NCBI RefSeq assembly: GCF_010389155.1
Contig: NC_057765.1
Location: 8,928,001 to 8,992,000 of the forward strand
Length of the DNA: 64,000 bases
Source of the DNA: Erigeron canadensis
Taxonomy: Eukaryota > Streptophyta > Magnoliopsida > Asterales > Asteraceae
Reading direction: 5' to 3'
The notes below the pieces were generated by a model. The model saw only the letters and a program-made list of their open reading frames with translations. It was not told the DNA's origin and did no database searches. Shown here piece by piece: positions 40,572 to 52,155 of the stretch. The position numbers and the translations under genes are program-made. Position 1 is the first letter of the stretch; every line of letters begins with the position of its first letter.

Positions 40572-41390
40572 GCCCGTGTATATGTATGTACAGAGTCATA
40601 TACACTTGTATGAGCTTGGAGGCTGGCATAATATGATGATCGACATCTCAGATTTGCATATTATGTCCAGGACAGATATGGAGCCGGTTGAAAACTTTGA
40701 TTATGGCAAGGTTAACTTGTCACGTTGGTCGGAAATTTGCACGATACAAATGGTGTTGGCCTGTTGGGCCAAACCAGGCTGCTATGTGTTTCTACGTACT
40801 TTAAGCATTTTTTAAGCATCAGGTCAAAAGAGCTACATGACCAAAGAAGCTCACTTTTCTCGAAACGATATACTATTTGCGCATCCACTTTGGTCAAAAG
40901 TTATGATTGCATCAAAACAGGACAGTTGGAGACTAAAGACATACTTGAAGTATTTCAGACTTCAAGAAGTAAAATGGCCAAGGAATGATGATCATATGTC
41001 TCTTAGTGACTAATTCAAAAAATTACCTTTTTTCTGATAATTTTTTACATTCTCTCATTTTGGCATCAACTACATGTGTGTTTGAATGTTTGCTCTGTTA
41101 ACATAGTCTTTCCTTGTCCGATTTTCTATTCATTAAGCCTATATATGTATAACGAATGCATGATAATTAGAAATTTTGGTTGCTAGCAAAGAGTTATATA
41201 CTGTATATCAAATATGTGTTGAAGATGAAGGTTAAAAGAAACTAAATATTGACATTGCCTTAAAAGAGTAAATTAACCAATTAGATCAATCATATGCAGT
41301 ATATTTAACTCAATTTGAACAAAATAATGAAAGAACATTGAACAGAGTTATATATACATACTAACACCATCTAATCTTGAATATATATCG
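40572..41390. repeat. Segmental duplication unit B, 5' part
   Basis: Homologous to 37941-38341 of unit A, with an extra stretch (about 40820-41270) not found there. It lies directly downstream (3') of the MED26-like ORF on the minus strand. Confidence 0.75.
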
Positions 41391-41428
41391 AGTACAAAAC
41401 TAAACATGGAAGTCGAAAAATTCCAAAA

Positions 41429-42226
41429 CTAAAAACACAGAGTTCTTTTACGGCAAAGCGCGTTACTCCTCATCTTTTTGATCAATCTGCTGTGAGCTGG
41501 CTTCTTCATAATCTGTCGCCCAGCTTTGGGGAGGGGTCGTTGCTTCCCAAGCTCGTGCACTTCAATTACCTGAATTCTCTGTTTCTTCATGGCGTCTTCC
41601 GCTTCCTGGTATAATTCATACAACTTTCTCTTGGCCGCCTCCACTTTCCCCTCAATGCATGATTTTCCATCCGACGACTTCTCGTTAATCATATTCAACA
41701 ATGGCTTCCTCTTCAAGTTTGTTTCTCCTTCACTAATCTTTACTGATGGACCGTTTGGAATAATGTTTGTTTTTATCGAATGAGTATGCTGAATCATTCT
41801 GTTAGGGTCCCCTGTAGTGATGTTTTCCTTGCCTAGATTAGCTGCAGGGACATTCTTGTACAAGATTCGAATAACTGGTCGATTATTCTTTTTGGGAAGA
41901 ATCGGCAAGATTTGTTTCTGGTCAGCAGCCACTACTACATCTGATCCCCATTGTTCCAAGATGGAACCAACAAGATCCTTAACGTGTTTGAAAGGATGAT
42001 CACGAAATCGATAAACAGAAGAACGGATGCCAGTGGTGTGAACAACATTAGAAGACAAACCCATAACTTCAAGTGGCAACAATTTGTTGAAAAGACCCCA
42101 AGAACCTGTAGAAATACTACTTTTATCATCGTCAAGAATTGCTTTGATCTTCAAAACTTCATTAATAACATCTTTTTCCGACTTTCGAGAATATGCATCC
42201 CGCATGCTCTGCTTCCACTCTTCCAT
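41429..42226 (-). CDS. MED26/TFIIS N-terminal domain-like protein, intronless
   Basis: 265 codons, ATG to stop, with no intron. Residues about 15-105 resemble the TFIIS N-terminal (LW) helical domain: LKIKAILDDDKSSISTG then LFNKLLPLEVMGLSSNVVHTT, GIRSSVYRFRDHP and LVGSILEQW. The basic C-terminal part has AAKRKLYELYQEAEDAMKKQ followed by RIQVIEVHELGKQ, a motif I associate with plant Mediator subunit 26-like proteins. The protein is very basic at its end and should be nuclear. The family's usual members are longer and multi-exonic, so this is a short form or a retrocopy, although no poly(A) tract was seen. It lies in duplication unit B and is absent from unit A. The open frame suggests it is either young or under selection. 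The family call is moderately sure; function is inference. Confidence 0.7.
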   Translation of the reverse strand: MEEWKQSMRDAYSRKSEKDVINEVLKIKAILDDDKSSISTGSWGLFNKLLPLEVMGLSSNVVHTTGIRSSVYRFRDHPFKHVKDLVGSILEQWGSDVVVAADQKQILPILPKKNNRPVIRILYKNVPAANLGKENITTGDPNRMIQHTHSIKTNIIPNGPSVKISEGETNLKRKPLLNMINEKSSDGKSCIEGKVEAAKRKLYELYQEAEDAMKKQRIQVIEVHELGKQRPLPKAGRQIMKKPAHSRLIKKMRSNALCRKRTLCF

Positions 42227-42494
42227 CTTTAATTACTTAGAATTTGTAAGGAATAAAAACAGAACCCAGATATCGATTATTATGGAAATAAAGAATTAAA
42301 GTCGACAAGACAGAATTGAATTAAGATTGTGGGTTTGGTTTTGTGTAATTCGACGATTGGGGTTTTGTGTAATATCGAGACAGAATTGCGGATGACAACG
42401 AAATAGAGATCGAGACAGAATTGTAGATTGGGGTTTATGTCTACTTACTTAATTCGACGATGGAGGGTTTTTGGTTTAGTTAAAAAAGCAGAGA

Positions 42495-42665
42495 TATATA
42501 TAGGTAAGTAAAATCTGTAAGTGTATGCTTAATAATTACGGCTAATTTGTACTCGTCATTCTTTCTAACTGAAATACTAATACCAGTAAAATTTACCGTT
42601 GCATTGTTATTGTTACCAAAACGCGTTTTAACCCCCATTTAGCAGACCTCACTATTAAATTGTAG
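42495..42665. repeat. Duplication unit B, upstream block
   Basis: Shares TATATATAGGTAAGTAAA, ACCGTTGCATTGTTATTG and ACGCGTTTTAACCCCCATTT with 38345-38510. It lies upstream of the MED26-like ORF and could include its promoter. Confidence 0.85.
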
Positions 42666-43574
42666 GATAATCGATTGAGTTTGTTTTAACGCTGTAATTA
42701 ATTTTATTTCTCCAAATAGATTAAACAGCCACTGGATTAATTTTTATATTTATAAAAAATGAGACTTTATTATAACTATATATAGAAATACCAGCGCCAT
42801 GATGCCGGCGAGTGGTTTCGGCAATGAGTATTGTATGTTAATATTGATATTGGAAAAAAATTTAGTTATTAATTCATGGGGTTTGCTAAGTACAATCTTA
42901 TTAATCTGTAATAATAATTTAGGGTGATCATATAAGAATATACACACACTTTCTGCAGCCTTATTTCTCTCGATATATATATATATATCTTTTCCAATTA
43001 ATCTGTAATAATAATTTCAGAGTTTGATTCTTCTTTGTAATAGAACATTCAACATATAGTTGGGTGATTCACACTTGAGTAGCAGGTGTGTTTATTGTTG
43101 ATTGATTTAAATCTATTTGAGAATAGATTTAGGTTTCTGATTATATTTATGGTATTGAGAATTTGTTCAGACTTTTTGGATATGCGATTGTATGTTTAAG
43201 TACTAATTAATGTGATTTTAACAACCATATACAATACCATCGATTGACCCCCTCTTTTCCCAATATTACGTGAGAACAATGGAATTCTTTCAATTTTAGC
43301 ATCATGATGTAACTTTTGTATGCTTTATTTCCTCCTTCATATGTAATCTTAGCATCTTGCTGGTTTTTACATATATTAATAAAATTCTAATGTTCAAAAA
43401 CAAAAACAATATATATGTACTTATTTACTATATGTAAAAACTATTCACCCCTATTTATTAATATATAGAAATAACTACATGAAATTTAGCTGTGAATTGA
43501 CCAAAATAATCTTAATGAACACATCTTTATAAAAAAAGAGTTATTAAAAAATAACCTATTTTTTTAACAACATG

Positions 43575-44024
43575 CAATGTTGTAAATATCGGTTGTATCG
43601 GTCGAGATATCGGATTCCTTCTCGGGATTGGGCAGTCGGAGAAGGGATGGCTGGATCGGGCCATATATCGAGTCAACGCTGGTCAACGTTGGAGAAATCG
43701 TTAGATTGGGTCAAATCTCGGAATATCGGTCAAATATCGGCTTGGATCGGGTCAAAGTAAAAAAAATATATATATTTTTTCACAAGCTACTAGCCTTTAT
43801 ATTCATATTTATATTTATTTATATTTTTCAATTTTTTTAAATAATTTATACAAAAGTTCAAAATATATGAGTTTTTAATATACACTAAATTTGTATTACA
43901 TATATTTCCATAAGTTATTATTATTATTCACTATTCATCTAATCCGATATCTCCCCGATTTTTTATAATCTCCCCTCTTCCCACCTCACCGATCCGATAC
44001 CGATCAATGAGTTCTACAACATTG
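43575..44024. mobile_element. hAT MITE with perfect 8-bp target duplication
   Basis: Perfect 10-bp terminal inverted repeats CAATGTTGTA...TACAACATTG, and an exact octamer ACAACATG on both sides (43567-43574, 44025-44032). Subterminal TATCGG/CCGATA words occur in both arms. 450 bp, no transposase. Confidence 0.95.
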
Positions 44025-44099
44025 ACAACATGAATTACCTAATCTAATCTTAATGATTTAATTTACACCTAAAATCTTTATCCGACTAATATACCCATA

Positions 44100-44178
44100 G
44101 TCGCCAAAGTTACCACCCATCACTAATACAAAATGCAATCTGCAGCCACCATCATTGCATTGTGCGATACTGTGCTAG
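44100..44178 (+). mobile_element. Helitron-like 3' end
   Basis: CATCATTGCATTGTGCGATACTG then TGCTAG and host T resembles, with decay, the 3' end of the Helitron at 36426. The matching 5' end was not certain; a weak candidate lies near 43450. Confidence 0.35.
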
Positions 44179-44545
44179 TTAATGAAGGTATAAAATGATT
44201 CTAAAATGATTAGCTCTTTGAAGTGACATGTCTTAGAGAGACTTTTTTCTTCAAATGCCCAACAATTTGGGAGTAAATTATTAGTAATACATGATCGATT
44301 AATAGCATTATGGTTCAAAAGGTCGCACTCAGTGGTCATTCTTCATAGTTTTCCAACTTTAACTGTATAGTTTAATATAATCCTTTTTCCTAAATTAAAT
44401 ATTTGAAGTTTATCTCTTTCATCCCCCAACCCCACCCCACCCCCTTTGTATCTTCAGAGTTAATGTTCAATATATGACACATTTGATTGATTTCACTCCA
44501 AACCAACATCAAATATCGTGATTGTACTTAAATTAGCATTGTAGA

Positions 44546-44848
44546 TATAATATTGAGATAAGTATCTTTGAATGTAACAAATTTTGAACGAATGTCTATA
44601 GTAACTAAAGTTATGTGTATTGTATGTAAATAACTTGAAAATAATGAATATTGTATGTAAGAAAATGTATTCAATCAATTAAAATTAGACAAGTGACACC
44701 TCTATATGATTACCACGTATGTTTTCTTACATACGATAAACATTTTTTAAAGTTGTTTACATACAATACACACAACTTTAGTTATTTCCTACTATAGACA
44801 TTCGTCCAAAGTTTGTTACATTCTAAGAAATTATCCCTATAATATTAG
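44546..44848. mobile_element. Long-arm inverted-repeat MITE
   Basis: Arms about 44546-44666 and 44731-44848 are inverted copies: AATGTAACAAATTTTGAACG and GAATGTCTATAGTAACTAAAG on the left are mirrored by CTTTAGTTAT...ATAGACATTCGTCCAAAG and TTTGTTACATT on the right. The unique centre is about 65 bp. It adjoins repeat R2 copy 2. Confidence 0.85.
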
Positions 44849-45122
44849 GTGTGTATATGGCCGGGTTGAGCTTGTTCCTATAATAGGTTAAGTTTGGGCC
44901 TAATTACGGCAAACCAAAATGGATGGCTGGTGGCCAAAACTGGTCTGATCAGCCGTTCAGGCGTTTTTGGCAAAACGAGCCGAGTTCTTTCTGGAGTCGT
45001 TTTCTAAGGGAGTCTTTTGGTCTTCTCCTTGAGGCATCGATTGGTGACCATCTTGTATTGTTAAACGATAAAAGCCACTTTAGTCCTCATTGTTTTGTGT
45101 ACTTAAAATACTTGGTTATTGA
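44848..45122. repeat. Dispersed repeat R2, second copy
   Basis: Homologous to 40148-40441. It ends at 45122, where the LTR-like block starts, so the retroelement probably inserted at its edge. Confidence 0.75.
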
Positions 45123-45123
45123 T

Positions 45124-46378
45124 TGACGTCGAAGTATCAATAAAAAATAAACCTAAATACCTTATACTAGATAGGATAAGTGGGTATCGTTCCCACGAGG
45201 AGCGTCTGTGGTTATAGTCAAGTTTTAACAATTTTTGATGGATTTTAAAGACAATACTAAAAGTAATTTTTGATAGATTTTAAAGACAATACTAAAAGTA
45301 ATTTTAATTAACTAAAGCAAAGATAAAATTAATTAACTAAATTTAACTAATAAAACAAGACAAAATTAAGAAGAGAACTGGTAAACAATAATAAAAAGTG
45401 CATCCCTCCCGAATCCCAAAAGTCACATTAATTTACTTAATAAACTTTACCGAATAATTATTCAAAATTACATAGATATAATTTTATTACTTGACAAGAA
45501 CAGTTTTGGGCACAACTTATGTTAATTATATGACCTGTCTTAATCCCTAAACTAGGTGGACTCGGCACAAATCATTAACTCACAATAAGTTGTCTTACGA
45601 AAATTCAAATCAAATAATAATGAATAAAATACTCAATCAGTCATATGAATTATAATATAAAAAGAAGAATATTTACGCAACCGAAAGTAAAAGTTCATCA
45701 AATAAATTAACTAACAATTGTTCATCGGGAGAAAATGCATAGTCGGACATAGTTTTAAAATCAATAACAGTTGACGAGTATTGCTCCATCTGTTCGTTCG
45801 TCTTTCTTTCTGTTCGTCCGCTCACCTCTCTTCGTTCGAAACTAGTTCCCTGTCGAATATTATATGTGATTGTCGAACTTGAAACCCCACCCAATTAATT
45901 GCTCCGGATATAATATGTGATATCCCCTCACGATTACAAATAAAAGAATATATATAACCTTTTGCTTGCCCACGTGAGGGATTCCTTTTCTCGAACCGAC
46001 ATCGACCATAAGATTAATGAATTATGGGCCTTCTTTACTTGTAATGTACATTCCAAGATAATAGGGCTACGAGAGTTGGGCTGGTTAGTGTAGCACGGCC
46101 CAAAGTAAGAAAATAGCTCACAATCCTTGTTCAATTAATAAAATGGTAACTCTTTGTTTCTTTCCATGTGCATGACTAAAGCAAATCTTCTTTGAGTCTT
46201 AGTGTTAACTGATCATGCTGAGCATGACACACAATCATCACGAGTGTACTCGAACAAATCACTAAATCACCATTTTAAACCATCTTTTAACATATATCAA
46301 AGTAAGCCTATTTAATAGAAAACTAATCTATATTATTATTTTTAGACCGTTAAATATATATCTAATTATGACTTATCA
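45124..46378 (-). mobile_element. Tat/Retand-like LTR, minus strand
   Basis: On the minus strand it starts TGATAAGTCATAATTAG at 46378 and ends CGACGTCA at 45124 (1255 bp). Near its end it has CGTGGGAACGATACCCACTT, a phrase typical of Tat-group LTR termini. It is immediately preceded (46379-46392) by the polypurine tract AAGTTAGGGAGGTT, so it is a 3' LTR. Confidence 0.65.
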
Positions 46379-47602
46379 AACCTCCCTAACTTAAGCTTTG
46401 CTTGCCCTCAAACAAATCCATCTTTTAAAATTAATTATCCTTTAGGTACACAAATATGAAAAACATGACAATTAACAAAAAGAAGCTAAACCATTAAGTT
46501 GAAAAACAATTGAGAATGGTTAGGCATTTTTAATCTTAAATGAAAACTGAAATCTTTGTCAATACTCAAATGATTCTCAAGCCTCGATAGAACACGACTA
46601 AGCACCGCTCAAATGAAACGAAACAAATCTCACTATCACACTCCAACTAACAATCTATTGGGTTGTATAATGCATAATCACTCAACGCCTAGTCGTGATG
46701 CATACTATTTTACCATAGGCTTGTTCTAGAATCAAATCTCCACCGACGTGGCGTAAGCACCAGGTACAACCATCAAAAGAGGACTTTTAAAGTGTTGTGG
46801 TGTTATGAAACGGTCATTAAAAAATAAGGGATATGGAATATTTGAGAAAATTGTTGTAAAATATAAAATAAAATAGAAATTCAAAATTTAAAAACATAAT
46901 TTAGTCCAACACAACCCGTGTCATTAGTTGCCATCTTATCCAACAAACCCAATAAAACGTTATCCCGACAATACAACTCAACAGACTGATAAAAACTGAC
47001 ACCATTGTGGTGTATTACATTCAAGACGACTTAAACAACTATAACATATCATTGTTGGCTTTAACTAACATACCAACTTACAATAACTTGACTTAAATGT
47101 AAGAAATATCAATTGACAGTCCAAGTTCATTTTTTCTCATTTTCTACTTTTTTTTTCCTTATGTTTTTTTGTTTTATTCCTTTTTTTTTGTGAACTACTT
47201 TTACCCTGCCTAAATGGTATTTCATTTGAACTTTACAACGCATTGACAAATCATACTTTCACTAGTTTGAATAATCTATACTTCAACAAAATTTATGACA
47301 CCTCAACCTATACTCAAAAAGCCGAGAATATACCAAACCGACACAACTTGACAAACCCAAATGGAAACTGGAGAAAAATTGAAAGACTTTCAAACCTATT
47401 AGTCACTGCGGAGAATAAAAGATAAATATGCTGAAAGAAGGATTGTTACATGTTAATTAAAAAATTAATCCGGCTAATGTTTTCCCCAAACACCTTACTA
47501 ATGTTTTCCATGAATAAACATGCTAAAAGAAGGATTGCTACATGTTAATTCGTATTTTACTAGTTTGGACGACAATTATAATAAATAAATAAGTCGAGGG
47601 GG
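46379..47602 (-). mobile_element. Non-coding 3' internal part of Tat-like element
   Basis: Reads on the minus strand as TTGTTTGAGGGCAAGCAAAG just before the polypurine tract, a signature of Tat/Athila 3' internal regions. No polymerase frame was found, and the other LTR is missing, so the element is truncated. Confidence 0.5.
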
Positions 47603-47750
47603 TGATAGTGTAAATATAATGGGCGGTTATTCTTGTCGGGTTGAATATTCAAATATATATATCCCAAATCAGTTGTAAAAAGGGAATGAATATACAAAAA
47701 TTAATCCCAATCTCTCTCTAGATTCTCTCTCTCTGATTTCCATCATACCA
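47603..47750 (+). mobile_element. Candidate short LTR of gag remnant
   Basis: TGATAGTG...ATACCA, 148 bp. It is followed after two bases by the tRNA-iMet-like primer site TGGTATTAGAGCC (47753-47765). A G-rich tract GTCGAGGGGG precedes it. No second LTR was found. Confidence 0.4.
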
Positions 47751-47866
47751 ATTGGTATTAGAGCCGTCGTTCCTCGACGGTTTCCGATTCCGATTAGCGC
47801 TCCGATCATTTTATCCCGCTGAAATTCCGGTCAATGATTCAAATCTTCTTCTTCTAAAGTGAAGCA

Positions 47867-48727
47867 ATGACGAGATCTCAACCGATTGAACCTAATCGTG
47901 TTCAACAACTAAATGCAGCTCAGGATACGATTATCGATCTCACAGCCGCTGTGGAAAAGCTTCAAGCGAGTGTAGCCGCCATGGAAGCTTAAAGACAACA
48001 ATTCACTGCTCAAGCGGAGGTAAATCGATTTAGTAACAATCGCCTTACACAAATGGAGTTTCCAAAGTTTGAAGGTGATGACGTGGAAGGCTGGATGTAT
48101 AGATGTGAACATTTCTTCACAATTGATAACACACCGGCGGCGAGTAAAATCCGATATGCTGCAATACACATGACTGGCCATGCTTTGAGCTGGCATCAAG
48201 CTTATATGCGTTTCAGTGGCCTAACAATGGATCAAATGGAATGGACGGAATATTCCAGGTCAATAACTGCTAGATTTGGTCAGAATCTGGTGGAGGATGC
48301 CATGGGAGCTTTAAAAGCTCTAACTCAAACAGGTGAACTCGATGATTACTGTGATGCTTTCGATTCATTACTGAATAAGGTGACTATATGCGAAGAATAC
48401 TCTATTAGCATGTTTATAGAAGGACTTAAGCCATAAATTAAGTGCATAATCAAAATGTTTAAACCTAAGACACTTAAAGATACCTATACCTTAGCTAAGC
48501 TTCAAAATCAAAGTAATAAGGCTTTAGGTAGATCCAGTGGTGGTTTTAGCACTTCTTATAACTATAAGGCTACCAATAATAGGACAAATGCTCTTACTAG
48601 CCATGCCAAACAGCCTTTGCTCAATACTCTTGCCAGTGCTCCTAATTCCAATGCTATAGTGCCTAAGAGAGTGACTAATAAGTTTATGGATGAGAAAAGG
48701 GCAAAAGGAGAGTGTTTCTATTGTTAA
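47867..48727 (+). pseudogene. Ty3/gypsy gag pseudogene
   Basis: A single frame runs from ATG at 47867 to 48727 with in-frame stops at 47990, 48434 and 48725. It includes MEFPKFEGDDVEGWMYRCEH, ALKALTQTGELDDYCDAFD and MFKPKTLKDTYTLAKLQNQ, the usual gypsy Gag pattern. It ends at the first half of a zinc knuckle (ECFYC). Protease and pol are absent. Confidence 0.85.
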
Positions 48728-50545
48728 ATGAATAGATAGAAAAATGTAAGTAGGATTTCTTACCCTTTCAAAAGAGAGACTGCTACTGTTAGTGCTGTTA
48801 TTTGAAATGCTGCAATTAGATAATCAATTCCCATTGTCGTTCCTAACGATGATACAAGACTTCATAGTTATGTTCGTGTAGCATATAAGGAGATCAGTAA
48901 TGTTTCTAGCTGCTATAGATCATATATGATCTTGTAACGTATAAGGAGCTCAACAATACAAAGTTGAATAGGTCGCTATAATCATTCAGGTCAAATGGGT
49001 TGTAGCTAGTGGGCTTCTTAGGATCTTTTGGTTAATGTCAGAATGTTTCATAATCAAGTTATATATGTCTGTCTAAAAGGGTCGTAAAAGTGATATATAT
49101 AGTTCTGGATAGGTCATATAAGCCATAACAGGTCTCATGGCCGGGTCGTTACTTATTTGGTAGTATATTGTCTTAGCTGTTTATCATTTGGTCAAAATGA
49201 GTCTCGAGTCATATTTTTGGTTAATATGTCACCTGTCAAATAAGTCATAACGTCTCATCTCCAACTGTTCAATTCATGACGGGCACATATAAGTCATTAT
49301 GAGCCATCTCCTGTCGTTCAATCAGGTAGCATTAATGCTAAACAAGTAACCAGATCAATGTTAGTAGTATCTATCAATAGGATGACCTGATGAGCATGCC
49401 AATTAAGAAAAGTTACATTTTGACTCATCTGTGGACAGGACCATAACATATGAATCCCATTTGCTTAAATGTTATATATTCACAAATCTTAATAAACAAC
49501 CCATATATTTGTCATGCATATTTGGTGATAACATATAATAGTATCTATCAATAGGAGATTAATGAAGGCAAGGTTTTGCAAAGATCCATTTCAACATATC
49601 ATCCAACAACTAAATGACAATCTAAGCAATTGCAGGTTCCTTTTTTTCATTACATGTAAATTAACTATGCATGGATCTAATAATTATCCCATCTTCATAG
49701 AAAGCAAAAGGGGTTTAATTTCAAGAATATTATATACGAATATATGTTAAATGTAGTAAAAAAAAAGGGTAAATGAAGAAGGTTTTCGTTGTTAGATATA
49801 CAAGGCCTACGCGGGTTCCCGTGACCATTTCAGATGCACCAGATCAACAAAGTACAGTTCCCATTCTTGTATTTGTGTGCAACATCAACTAGAACAAAAG
49901 GCCTAGCTTCCAGAAAACAAAACAATTAAATATTTTACATATGGACATATGGTAATGAGTGAGTTTTCTTGGATAGATAAGTAAACAAACGCCAGAGGCC
50001 TTTAACCATTGAAAACCCACTAGAAATTATTAACATTAAACTCACATGATTGAAAACCAATTTAACTTGGCATCTGGCCAATCCAAGTATTATTCAGGTT
50101 CGCCTGAGTTGGGTCTTGGTTGCAATTTATGATATGAAACTTAATTGGTCAGATTAAAGTTGAAGATTACATGAAATAAACGTGACTTCATATTTGTTTT
50201 TTTACTCTCAAATATTACATAATCACTAATTTTTAACTTGAAAGGTCAAGTTACAAAGTTTTAAACATTAAATTAAAACCAAATGAGAACATTAAATTTT
50301 TGACTTTTTATTATAGGTCTTCAAGGATTTTAGTGAGATCTTATGATGGATCATTATTGGTAGTTAGGAGAAAAAGATGAAGAATAATGAGAGGTGAGAG
50401 AGAGATGCGTGTGAGAATGAGATGAAGTAAGGAAATGAGTGAGTGAGTGTGTGTGGGTGGGGGTCGGCCTAGGTTACAATAGGGTGGGCTCTCGCTCCAC
50501 TAATTTCGACCAATAGCTAAAAATTAACCATTTAAACGCTAAAAC
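48728..50545. other. Intergenic, nothing recognised
   Basis: No gene is supported. A GA-rich stretch at 50370-50460 has many GAGTGA/GAGAGA words. Short repeats of TCATTATGAGCC and GTCATAACG occur near 49240-49310. Confidence 0.45.
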
Positions 50546-50550
50546 GAACT

Positions 50551-52150
50551 GATGTGACCAATTTATACCCATCGCCCACATCATTATTGGCCATTTATTT
50601 AAGTATTTTAGGTCGATTTTATGTGCATTTGGCGCGTTTATGGTGTTTATTAGTGTTTTCAGGCTCTAATCAGGTTACGCGTTCATTTGGTACATTTTCG
50701 GAAGAATTACCGGCCTTGAAGTTGATTTATGATATTGAGAGTTGTTTCAAGTGGAAAAGATGGCGAAGTGGGGATGTACCTAGCCCACTGCGCCGCAGTC
50801 CATATCCACGGCCTCAAAGTGAAATTACCCCACTGCGCCGCAGTGGGGGTTGCAAAGGATGACTGCGCCGCAGTCAATGGAAGAAGAATTTAGTACGTGG
50901 AATTGGACTGCGCCGCAGTGGGGGTTACCATAGCCACTGCGCCGCAGTCACATGAAAGTCAAAGTCAAACCCAGGTCACTGCGCCGCAGTGAGGGAAGGC
51001 AAAACCCCACTGCGCCGCAGTGGGTGCACGGGCGCAGTGGGGTGCACGGGGTTGAAGGGTTTCTGGACGAATTTGCATCAGAATTTTGGGAGTATAAATA
51101 GAAAAACAAACCCTATTTTTCCAACCTATCTAAAAGCTTTTTAGGAGCTGTTCTACAAGGGTTCTTCAATCTCCAAGCAAGTTTTTCTTAGGCGGATTCA
51201 TTGAAGATTCACGAGCACCCATCTCGATCGTATCTACTTTTATTGTCTTGCAATTTTAATTTTTCAAACGATTGGTACATCATGTTTCTCTTTAACTTTA
51301 ATCATTTTTTTTGAATTGATCATGAGTGGCTAAATGTTTAATTATCCACCTTGATAAAACTAGACGAATGATGTGATTGCAATATTTTTAATTCAAAAGG
51401 GTTTATTTAATTATCGTTGTTCAGTGATCTTGATGATTTAATTCTTTTCAATAATTATTATGATATTGGTTGCATATGAATTCTTCGTTGGTGGTACCAG
51501 TAGAATGTATACGTGATTTTAAAACGGTTGCTTGTCTATGAGTAATTATCACTAGTTCATGGTATGATAGTGAATATCATTATAATTCAAGAGTAACTTT
51601 ATCAACGTAATTTATGACGGTTGGTGGTACCACGTTATTTTTACATAGGTGCAATGGATAATTCGATATTCAATAAAACTAATTGTTGGTAAAGTTGTCT
51701 TTGCTTAGGTGGTATCGGCTTGGGTAATTCAACTAGCAAATTGGGTGATTCGATAATTTGTTCACGGTTGGTGGTACCACGTGAGCACCTTAATCTTGTC
51801 ACAATTATCTTTAAACTCAAACGAATTTGGTCTTAATTAAATGCAATCACATTTGAGGTCAAGTGAATTCAAGGTGGATGACTTTTATTATTATTGTTTG
51901 AAGTTCTTGTTTATTTTTATGCAATTTGTCTTTCAAATTCATTTTAATTTTATTGTCAAAAGGATTTTTAAAGCAACACCCGTTTTCCAAACCATTTCAT
52001 CAAACAACTAGTCAATCCAATCCCTGAGAACGAGCACGGTCTTACCTCTTAGCTATATTACAAGCGGTCGGGTCCACTGTCTGATAGTGCGTAGTAGTGA
52101 GTTTTTAGGTAATTCTAATTTATAAATTTAAAGCTCGATTTTGTACATTA
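50551..52150 (+). mobile_element. Solo LTR, 1600 bp, Tat/Athila-like
   Basis: Starts TGATGTGACC and ends CGATTTTGTACATTA, with CGAAC on both sides (50546-50550, 52151-52155). The final TA is probably a mutated CA. AATCCCTGAGAACGAGCACG (52019-52038) resembles the LTR 3' region of Tat/Athila elements. ACGGTTGGTGGTACCACG words recur at 51488, 51617 and 51763. No internal region adjoins it. A palindrome cluster lies in its first third. Confidence 0.65.
50787..51021. repeat. Seven copies of GC palindrome ACTGCGCCGCAGT
   Basis: Exact copies at 50787, 50832, 50862, 50907, 50936, 50978 and 51009. Spacings are 45, 30, 45, 29, 42 and 31, an alternating long-short pattern. Each copy is a six-base inverted repeat around a central C, and several extend with CCC...GGG. 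A partial eighth copy (GGGCGCAGTGGGG) follows at about 51029. It sits in the upstream part of the solo LTR. Confidence 0.97.
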
Positions 52151-52155
52151 CGAAC

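Noticed and set aside
50787..51021. CRISPR-like array of short palindromes
   Set aside because: Repeats are 13 bp, spacers are unequal, and the context is a plant nuclear LTR.
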